Shown piece by piece: positions 54,870-64,000 of a stretch of DNA of 64,000 nt. Each line of letters starts with the position of its first letter. Positions within the stretch are counted from its first letter, which is position 1. The notes beneath the pieces were generated by a model. That model made no database searches. It was not told where the DNA came from and worked only from the letters and a program-made list of their open reading frames with translations. Origin of the DNA: Glandiceps talaboti (lineage: Eukaryota; Hemichordata; Enteropneusta; Spengelidae). Location: the NCBI RefSeq assembly GCF_964340395.1, contig NC_135560.1:13365098-13429097 (forward strand), written 5' to 3'. The translations under genes and the position numbers were made by a program.

Positions 54870-55040
54870 CAATACTTAATGCTATGTTTCTCATATCCTG
54901 GCTGACTCCATATTTGTTTAATTTGGCAAAACAATTAAAGAAATTGATGCCCTCTATGGCAGGATTAGGAAAAATCACGTTACTGACTGTACAATGGCAA
55001 CCCAAGAAGTACAAAAATATCTGAATGAAAATTATCATTA
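54870..55040 (-). repeat. Dispersed repeat family 5, copy 3 (inverted, partial)
   Basis: ATTGATGCCCTCTATGGCAG is the reverse complement of the CTGCCATAGAGGGCATC block of copy 1. A non-coding 63-codon frame overlaps it. Confidence 0.45.
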
Positions 55041-55649
55041 GTATTGCTTAAATTTGGGAACTTTAATTAACAAATGTTCCAAGTTTCAATTTGTTGTTTC
55101 GTAGCAAATGCACTAAATAGGGGACTTGCAAACCTGCCATGTTGAATGTTGCATTATGGGAAATATGATAATAAGTACTAATCAATTAGTATTGTAAACA
55201 ATATTGTTACCTTGTTTATAACCACCAATAATCAATTCATATTTACCCTGACCAGTGTTGGAGGTTTATTTTATCGGTAGCTCAAGATAAGTTATTACGA
55301 TAACCACAGATAATCCCATAGTCCTTTGCGTCTGAGCATGCTCAGTCTGGATTGCAAGTTCCCTATTCATGTGATGCGAAATCATGGAATATGACTCTCC
55401 AGAACTCAAAGTTTACGAAAAACATACTTACAGAAATTTCCCTTAAGCAAAATGATAAAATCACTTTGTAAGATTTGATTTCTTGGTCATGAAAATAGCT
55501 TTATTTCCTACACTGGCATTCTCCTTAATGGTTGTACTCATTTATTATTCTAAATAGAGAAACATCTTTAGGTAATAATCTGACTCCATTTTCTGAATCA
55601 CAGCTTTGCCTTTGACAAGAAGTCAATGTAGCAAAGCTTGTTTTAGTAG

Positions 55650-55996
55650 CATTAAAGTGGCCATATGGATGAGGATTGGGTATTTATTTTGGATTTATAA
55701 AACAATTTCACCATGCTGTCCTACTTGAAAAATCAATATGAAACAACATAGACCAAGTAAATGTTTGCAACTCAATACATTGCAAAAAGCTGAAAAATGT
55801 GACAATTGTGTAAAAAAAATTATTATTGTATGTACACTAACAAACATCTATACATTTAGTAATCTTTTGCAATTTATTGAGTTACAAACAAGGACTTGGC
55901 ATACATGTATGTTGTTTCACATTGATTTTTAAATAGGAAGCCATGACAAAACTCCCAAATAAATACCCAATCCTCATCCATATGATCACTTTAAAC
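55650..55996. mobile_element. Foldback family 1, copy 3
   Basis: Left end ATTAAAGTGGCCATATGGAT, right end CCTCATCCATATGATCACTT then TAAA. Inner blocks TCCTACTTGAAAAATCAATA, CAACTCAATACATTGCAAAA, TTATTATTGTATGTACACTA, GCAATTTATTGAGTTACAAA and TTGTTTCACATTGATTTTTA match the other copies. Confidence 0.8.
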
Positions 55997-57089
55997 TATC
56001 TCATTCTGTCTATAATTTGTAACTAACATAATTGGCCTTGTTTTGTTAGTCTATTAGACAACACATTTCCTGTCATGAATACATTTTATGAATAAAAAAA
56101 TTGCAAAAAATGCACGTACAATAAAGTAATTAATGCCATACATACATTTTGTATACATGTATACTATATAGATAGAACATATGTTAACTTTATAATTCCA
56201 ACAATAATCCGGAATGTGGAAATCATTAAAATCTCAGAGCACGCATGCATGTACATATTAACTTAGGCTAAAAAACATACTGTGCTACATGTACATGTGC
56301 AATTAAAAAGTCAATTTCAAGTGTAAGACAAAGCAAAGAGAAAATAGTCCTGTTGTGTACAGCATTAAGTTGGTTGAGTAAATTCTATATTAGTGTGTTC
56401 ACATTTTTGTTTGTTGTTAGTTTGTTAGTTTGTTTTGACTATTTGCATGTATGTATCATTGTTTATTTCTTAAATTATTTTTTGCCTTTTTTGTTCCTCG
56501 TAAATGATATTTTAATTTTAATCATTGTACTTTGCATTTTATTAGACATTTACAACTTTTAGCACTTGTTTTATTTGATAAACTTGTTTTATGTTTCTCA
56601 ACGTGATGTTTATTTTAAACTGATATGTAAACTCAAGCAATTTGACCATTTTATTTTGGTCACAATTTTGTTTTTAAAAAACCCTTTATCAATATCATTA
56701 ATACCATGTATTATATATTTACTTATAAAATTATGACCAAGAGATAAATATATTTTAATAATACTCTTAATATCAACTTTCAGGTCATGTTCTCTAAAAC
56801 TAGGAAACACATACTTCAATATAATATATACTTTCAACACCTGTCCGCAGTTGTTTTTTTACCTTTGTAATATTTTTCATGTCCCTTTCACTGAGGTTTT
56901 TTCCTGACATAATAGCAACTATTACATACATATTGAAGCACTTAGTAAGTAATAAAGTAAAAATTACAGATAATAAGGACTACCCTATTTATTTTCTATG
57001 TTTCTCCTCCTAAAACCGAAATATATATATTTAAAAAATACATAAAAATAGCGCCAATGGCATTGCAGCACAACTGTATAGTTTATGGG

Positions 57090-57330
57090 ATATTTAAAAA
57101 AAATGTTTATCCACTTGCCTAACAATCGATGCTGTTAATGTTGCAATATACATCATTATTTCACTGTTGCTATGAGTGTGGTCTTGTTGCTAGGTATATA
57201 ATTGAATGCATTTTTTAAAAATGTTTATCAACTTACCTACCCATCACTGTTGCTATCTCTGTAATATACTTCATTTTACTGTTGCTAAGGGCATGGTCAT
57301 GGTTGCTAGGGCCAGTTGTATCAAATTCTT
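57090..57330. repeat. Two direct repeats of about 120 bases with GTTGCTAGG motifs
   Basis: Both copies run AAAATGTTTATC.ACTT.CCTA, then CATCATTATTTCACTGTTGC / TTCATTTTACTGTTGCTAA, then a GTGGTC/ATGGTC and GTTGCTAGG block. The following 57330-57600 (TTTGAACAATAACTGC, AAATTTCATCCCC, CAGACAGACGGACAAACAGA) looks like part of the same dispersed element. Confidence 0.6.
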
Positions 57331-57809
57331 TGAACAATAACTGCAAAATAACACCTCCTGAAACATCACCACCAAATTTCATCCCCAAAAATGACATTTT
57401 TTAAATACCCATTGCCAAATCACACCTGTGATGCAATCATTTTGCTTTGAAAACTTTCCTAACTAGACATCAAAAGTATTAGTGATGTCCAAATCAAGTA
57501 CCAAGGCAATCGGTCTGGTGCTTTTTGACTTTAAGTAGTTTATACACATACACTTACAGACAGACGGACAAACAGACAGAAGGACATATGCTTTACTATT
57601 GAACCTAAGTTCAGTCGTGCTAAAACTGAGGACCACTCTAATTGACCAATGGAAATTTGACAAAAGCTCGCAGTTCACCTTTCAGAGTACATGTATTCCC
57701 TAGATAAACAGAACAACTGTTTTTGTTTGGTATAATAACACACCTACACTACATGTATTACAGCAAATGAACACCTCACAATACTGCCCTTACCAAAATG
57801 CACTATACT

Positions 57810-57926
57810 CAAAGTATACTTTAAGTATATGAGAAGTACATGTATACATATTTGAAGCAAATAAGTATTGATAAAAGTATACTTTAAGTATGTGAGAAAT
57901 ATACTTATTTGCAGCAAATAAGCATT
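57810..57926. repeat. Two direct repeats of about 58 bases
   Basis: AAAGTATACTTTAAGTATAT..GAGAAGTAC and AAAGTATACTTTAAGTATGT..GAGAAATAT, each followed by ACATATTTGAAGCAAATAAG or CTTATTTGCAGCAAATAAGC. Confidence 0.7.
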
Positions 57927-60900
57927 ATAAAAATTATTTAGTAATCAGAAAGAATAGAAAGAACAAAAATTCAAAGGCTTTCTGAATGACAACAAAAACC
58001 CATACACAATTTATACGATGTAACTTGATCCCTTTTCATACACTAAGAGTCAACATTAATTGACCATATGCCAGGGTCATCCAAGTGATTTATATGCAAA
58101 TTTCCTACATGGGCCATACATGTCATCTAAGCAACATCAAAGCTACGGGTACCAATGACTCACCATGGGTTTTAAAGAAAAGCGAACACCTTTCCTTATT
58201 GCATAAAATCAGACCTACCGGTATTAGCAATATGAATTTTTACCAAAGATTCTTAGTCCCAATATATTAAATCTCTGTTCAAATCTTATTCTGTATTTGC
58301 TTTAATACATTGTATATAAAATGACAGACTGTGCCATGCATTTGTGTATGTTACAGTTGAGAGTTACAAAGCTATTTAACTGACTTGGGAGAATTCATTT
58401 AATGCATGAATGGTGATCACCTGGGATGTGGCAAACTGTAATGGGTCATGTTTTAAAGAAAACCTGGTCAAATTATAGTTAACTTGCTCTCAAGGTAAAA
58501 CGTCGTTATTCCTAACAGTATTACTAAATATAACAGTGTTGTTAAAAGGTACAGGTACGCAGTACGAAGTGTCAACACAGAGAGTTCACTTCATTTACTG
58601 ACAACTGACATTTACTGTTGTGGCAAATTATTTGTAGCTCATGGCGTATTGAGAATGTCACAGAACGTCAAACATATTTCTACTTTTTTTTCATGTCAGG
58701 TTGTAAAATCTGTAATTTTATGACCATATCATATACAGGTACTAGACTGTAAGATACATGTACGTCATGTTGTTCAGCCCTATCGAGCTTCTTAACCATG
58801 ACTATACTAATCTATCCAATATCCTCCAGAAGCAACCAGACTGGGTTGCAGCCAATCAGATTATTGCCATGTTCTAATAGGTGTCAAACTGAGTCAAGAT
58901 AAGTGCTGGCTGATAGCGTTCTGGCACAAATGTCTGCATCTTACAGACTATTACAGATACATGTACCGGTACCTCTACATGTAATGAAAACGCCACCCAT
59001 ACTGAACATTTTACCTGTAACTGAATTCCCCCTTCCGTGAAGTTGTTTTCATGTTGGGGATGGGAAGGGGTCAAGCAAATGATTGGCCAAAGTTTCCGAG
59101 TACAAAAAATCCAAACTCTAAAGCTGCTAGACTAGTACATGATATTGTTGCCATCAGGAACATATATAGCTGTATATAACTGGAATGACCAAACATGTTC
59201 AGCTTGATAGCTCAAAGATTTTGACACCTTTTATAGTGCACAAGCAGTCCAAAGCTTTTTAGCATTGAGCAGTCAATCTGTCTTCGTCGACACTCCTCAT
59301 CAGTACGTAACTCACAAGTTAATCATTCAGCCAATTACGGTATATTAATTATTTCCAGCAATACTGTAATTTAAAGTTATAGGCAATTTAGTTTGGTATA
59401 TGACTTTTAAATCAACAGACAATACAATTCTTAGCTTAAGGCTAAGTATACTATTAGCCCCTCCCCTCCTTCCAGACCCCCACTTTCCTCCATCCTGGGG
59501 AGCACCTGAGCTTATATGGAGGCTGGAGGATTGAAATTTTCCTACTTTTATAAGTTAGTACTCAGGAGCAATTCAAAACTCTAAAATCACAGGAATTAAG
59601 ACATTTAGTGTTCTCTATTAGTCCATTCACACATTTTGATGTCAACTGGTTTAACTATGGATATTTTACACCAACATCACACGTTGAGTTTGTGTATAGC
59701 ATAAATTTTAATGATTTAGTATTCAATATGTAATTTCTAATTCAAACAATATGAACTTTATAAATTATAAAATGCCCCTCCCTCCAATTGCCCACTCTCG
59801 AGTACTATGAAGATCAGCAGTCAGTTTTTTGATAAGCATTAGTAACGGGCCAGCAGAATCACTGTGCTTCCCTCATCAACAGCATGACACACCTGCCAAA
59901 TTTGCAAGTGTATGTTATTTTTTTCAAATTAAACTACATAAAGGTGATTGCAGCCACTGAACATGTGAAAGGAAATTACTGCAATAACACATCAATGCGC
60001 CTTTCAATTCAAACGTGATATTAGACATGAATGCTGATAAAGTACAGGTCAACACTTAACACTTTGAGTGCAAATTTACCTTTAAGGAGAAGTCTGCCGC
60101 GTTTGTGAGCAAATTTCATCTATGCATGGTAAAAAAAAATCAGCAATTGTATATGACGCTCTTCACATGTGATTTAGGGTCTTGCTAGGCTAAATTAAAT
60201 AATGGAAAAATATAAAATTTGTACAGGTGCAGTATAAGATTGAAATACCTTAAAACTCACAGTTACCATTTCATCATCATTCTAAAACGAGTTATTGGTA
60301 CGCAAAAAAAATTGCATTGAGGTTGGTGTTCTTTGGTCTTGCTAGAAGTTGTTGACAGTTTATTGGGAAGTAGGGAAAAAAAACAGAAGGTTAACGTACT
60401 AGTCTGTTTGTCCTCATTATAAGTAGCAGGATTTTCTTCACTACTTATGAACATAATGTTGGAAGCATGCAGTGGTCGTTTTAATCTGTAGTCATGATGT
60501 GACAATTGAAATCCTTAGTAAAAGTACACTATAGTAAAATCATCAATCAAAACCTTTTTGTCGAGTACCAAACATACGGTTAAATGGTTGATTTCAAAGT
60601 ATCTTGTTCATGAAATCGTGACTCACACATGGTTTCTACAGCATGCTATTTTCTATACACAAACTTAATAGCCTGTGCACGTTGATGGTCACCATGGGTG
60701 TGCTGTGATATGTATGGTGTACAATCATTCTTCAGATACGACGTCATGTCAAGATATCTACTTCACATCACTATCAATATGATGTACATCCCTTTCTATA
60801 CACAAATTATATTTCTATTAAGAGAGAGAATCAGTCACTTTGCAGATGCTGATACTTAAAAGTTCATATTCATATTTCATATTGAATATCTTCCATCACA

Positions 60901-62735
60901 TCATTTTTAATTTTTGATCAAACATTTTAATCATCAAACTTTTATAACCTTCATCACTACTCTCATTCATTTTGAATGAAATTTTCTACTTTCACTGTCA
61001 ATAATTTTTTACAAAATCCAAATTTTTTAGAGATACAAATCCAAAATCAGGGTGCACTACAATGTTGCAGGTCTTATGCATACCGTAGTGGAGCAGATAA
61101 CAGGAGGTATCATTCAAATTGTGATAAAAGCATGAAACTTTGTACAGATGTTTTTAGTCAGCTTTTATCCAAATGGACATGTGAAAATCCAAGATGGCGA
61201 ACATTTTCCAAGATGGCCACCAAATCTACTATAAATAAAGGATATTTCTGGCCTATTGATTGACATAGTTGGTACTATCAAAACAAGTACTACTAACTAA
61301 GAAACAAAAAAAAAGGCTAATGAATGAAGTCACTATAATTATAAATAGTAATTTGTTGAAGTACTACTTAAAAAATTGATCATTTTTGTTCACCATCTTT
61401 ACTGTATTACATTAACCCTGATGAGTTGATAAATTGACTTGTAGTTTGTGGATTCACATATAAACAAGAAGAAATTTTCAAATGGCCTATAACCACTTTA
61501 TAAAACATTGACACCATCAGGTCATTTTATAAGATAAATTGCTTGAAATGAACTGTCCTGGAGATTTATTCAATTCAATCTATCACAGTATGGAAGAATG
61601 CAATACATATTGTACATTTCTACAAAATGACAAATTTCCGTTCATTTATATCCTATATGATTAATTTCGTCATTTCTTCAAGCACACAAACAGTAATTTT
61701 TATCTTTACCATACCTCGGCTTATTTGCTATTTCATTGATGATTCTTATTATTTCTCTATGGAAATTTTGCTGAAAATACCGTCGATGCAAAAAAAAAAA
61801 AAAAAAAAAATCTGATACAATCTGATACAATATTGTTACCATAGTCACATGTGAATTTTTTTCTTCTCAGAATTATAATTACATCGTAAATTTCAAGACG
61901 TGTTTGTTTCTGTCTATGAAATGTATGTCACCGTCAATCGAAACTGACATCAAAGACACATTTACACTTTCTGTTTGGAGTAATTTCACAGTGAATTGTC
62001 ATGAAATAAATTAGAACACTTCAACTCTATTTCCATTTACACCTTAGAATGTCATTGACGATATTTCAGGGAATGAGATCAAAGATACCTGGCACCAGCA
62101 TAATTAGATGTTTAGAGAAATAAAGTCCCATGGGATAATTATCTCTTTTTCAACAAAAAAGAAAACAGGATTCAGGAGGAAATTCTTATCATATATTGTT
62201 CTTTCTTTTCTTCGTGTTGGCTGTGATTTTAATGTAGAGTGAGGTTATCCGGGGTAAATGTCTAGAAAATTGAACAGTCTGTCAGGAATTACTTTGCGTG
62301 ATTTATTTCTGAGTTTAGAGATCTTGTCCATGTAGTCATGAATTTAGAATATATCACTTTGTGATTATATACAGCGCTGTATAAACTGTAAAGTTCAGAA
62401 TTCTCGGTTTTTTTTTATTTAGTCTCGTTAAATGTTACTTTGACTCAATTGTGCTGTGACATAGTTTGTTCAAAGAGGCAAAGCTTTAGTCATAATTCAC
62501 ATTAATAAGCTTGTTATTTGTTTTCTAAGCTCATTTCCTAAAACAGGTACTTACACAATATCTTTATAAAATGTGTGGTAAGTATCCATACACAGTGTCT
62601 GTTCCAAATACGTAGTGCATGTATTTGAATATTGTAGGGAACAGGAAGGACTAAAATACAGTGTGTTAATATACTAGATGTATTCTCACTGCAATTACTC
62701 AATTTTATCTCTACTGAATGACAATGGCAACGACT

Positions 62736-62756
62736 ACAACTACAACTACTACTACA

Positions 62757-62790
<34 letters not shown>

Positions 62791-62914
62791 GTAGTTGGCG
62801 GGTGCCAGATTTTTAGACAGTTTCACCCATTCTATTCTGTTCTCCATCATGTTTGGCAAGTCATCTTGCAGCATCCTGATATCCCTGCCATACACACATA
62901 CATACATACATATG

Positions 62915-62948
<34 letters not shown>

Positions 62949-63068
62949 TACACACACACACACACACATACATACATACATACATACATACATACATACA
63001 TACATACATACATACAATACATATATACATACATACACACATACACATACCCAAACCCACACACACAC
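62736..63068. repeat. (TAC)n and (CATA)n/(CA)n microsatellites
   Basis: TAC units with CAA interruptions 62736-62790, then CATA and CA units 62887-63068. The His/Thr/Ile and Cys/Val/Met frames across them are repeat artefacts. Confidence 0.9.
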
Positions 63069-64000
63069 ATACGATATCCCTCTACTGTACAGTATTGTAG
63101 TAGATTAGGCTTATATAAAGACTATCATGTAATATGACACTTTCTGATCTATTTTCGGTTTGTATTTTCTTAGCAAATAAGATAAATGTTACTGTAACAT
63201 CATATTACATGTATACAGTCAAATTAGTCTGACCAGTTACACAATGGCTCTCATACACTTAGACTGTCCAGGGCCATAATCTTTAAGTTTTTGGTTATCT
63301 CTTTCAAAATTTACACTTTACAAGACTGAGTGAAAATACTGCAAAACAATAATTGTTACCCAAGGTTTTTGAAATGTTGCATATTTAATTTCATCAGGAA
63401 AATATCAAAAAAACAAGTTTAAGAAAATCATTTTTGTTGTTGTTGTATAAACGCATGCAGCCTTTATGTTACATTTTCTGTGGTTATACATGGTAATATC
63501 ATTAGTGAATATCAGGTGCCATTTTGTTTGTTATTGTTTCTCACTTTCATCAAACGTCACACTGTAAGGCACTTCCCTGTTTTCAAATAAAGTTTAATTT
63601 GCATTTGCAGTGCGCATATTCGTGATTTGCAAATACAAATGTATGTGACTGCTCTACACATTCGTGCCAGTGCTGTTTGCTGACAATTAAATCATCCATC
63701 ATCTGAAATGATACAATATCGGATGTCCAATATTTGTACTTCCTTGCAGTACATTGTCTGCCAGCTGACAAAGTACTGGACTTCCAATATTCATACTAGT
63801 CCTGGATTTCCAGTATTTGTCTTTCCTTGCTCAGTCAAGTGTTATCATGTAGACTATATCTGTACAGCAAGTGGCTGGTTTTCTGGATTTCAAGTTTACT
63901 TGATAGTTCTTCAACTTCAAGGATAAAATAATAGTTAATTAGGGTGTATGTAATAATATGCAGAGTAATCTAAAGAAGGTGGGAATTCTGTGGCATTCTC

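Larger units (their letters stand above)
47124..64000. other. Gene-poor upstream region
   Basis: About 17 kb with no exon that I can support on either strand. It contains repeats listed separately (49771, 50869, 51445, 52442, 53861, 54870, 55650, 57090, 57810), a C13 run near 53034, and (TAC)n and (CATA)n arrays near 62.7-63.1 kb. It probably includes the 5' flank of NCKX gene 2. 47130-49770, 58300-62700 and 63110-64000 show nothing recognisable. Confidence 0.5.

Noticed and set aside
60976-61263. 95-codon plus-strand ORF
   Set aside because: Contains duplicated AAGATGG-type segments and no recognisable domain; likely chance or repeat-derived.

Overview
This is animal (metazoan) nuclear DNA. 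It is AT-rich, the genes are split by GT-AG introns, and it carries tRNA-derived SINEs, short foldback (MITE-like) elements and dense microsatellites. The gene families present (STRA6, NXPE, SLC24A/NCKX) and the repeat style suggest a marine invertebrate, most likely an invertebrate deuterostome such as a hemichordate or cephalochordate. That placement is inference; nothing in the window fixes the species.

Layout. (1) 1-3709, plus strand: the last four coding exons of a STRA6-like retinol transporter/receptor, cut by the left edge of the window. (2) 5315-8421, minus strand: the last part of an NXPE-family gene (neurexophilin-like domain plus PC-esterase domain), convergent with STRA6. (3) 12834-24559, minus strand: a complete nine-exon K+-dependent Na+/Ca2+ exchanger (SLC24A/NCKX type, 544 residues as I join it). 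(4) 31242-47123, minus strand: a second NCKX gene in tandem, also nine exons (619 residues as joined; its first exon is tentative). (5) 47124-64000: no gene I can support; repeats and microsatellites only.

The two NCKX genes are tandem paralogues. All eight introns fall at matching positions with matching phases, and four internal exons have identical lengths (84, 104, 101 and 102 nt). Both keep the alpha-1 and alpha-2 ion-binding repeats, including the Asp of the GSNxFD motif that is tied to K+ dependence. They differ in the extracellular N-terminal loop (a 56-residue Ser/Thr-rich segment only in the distal copy) and in the central cytosolic loop.

The non-coding sequence is rich in structure. 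There are at least two foldback families that share TTAAAGTGG termini (four and three copies), a third family with TAGGCCAAAAA ends, a fourth dispersed family carrying a hairpin core (TTTTGGGTCCGCACCCAAAA), two tRNA-derived SINEs, several minisatellites (34 bp, about 77 bp, about 160 bp) and very large microsatellites. I see no prokaryotic genes, CRISPR array, intact transposase or virus. The most unusual material is the set of non-autonomous mobile elements around and inside the NCKX pair rather than a new protein system.
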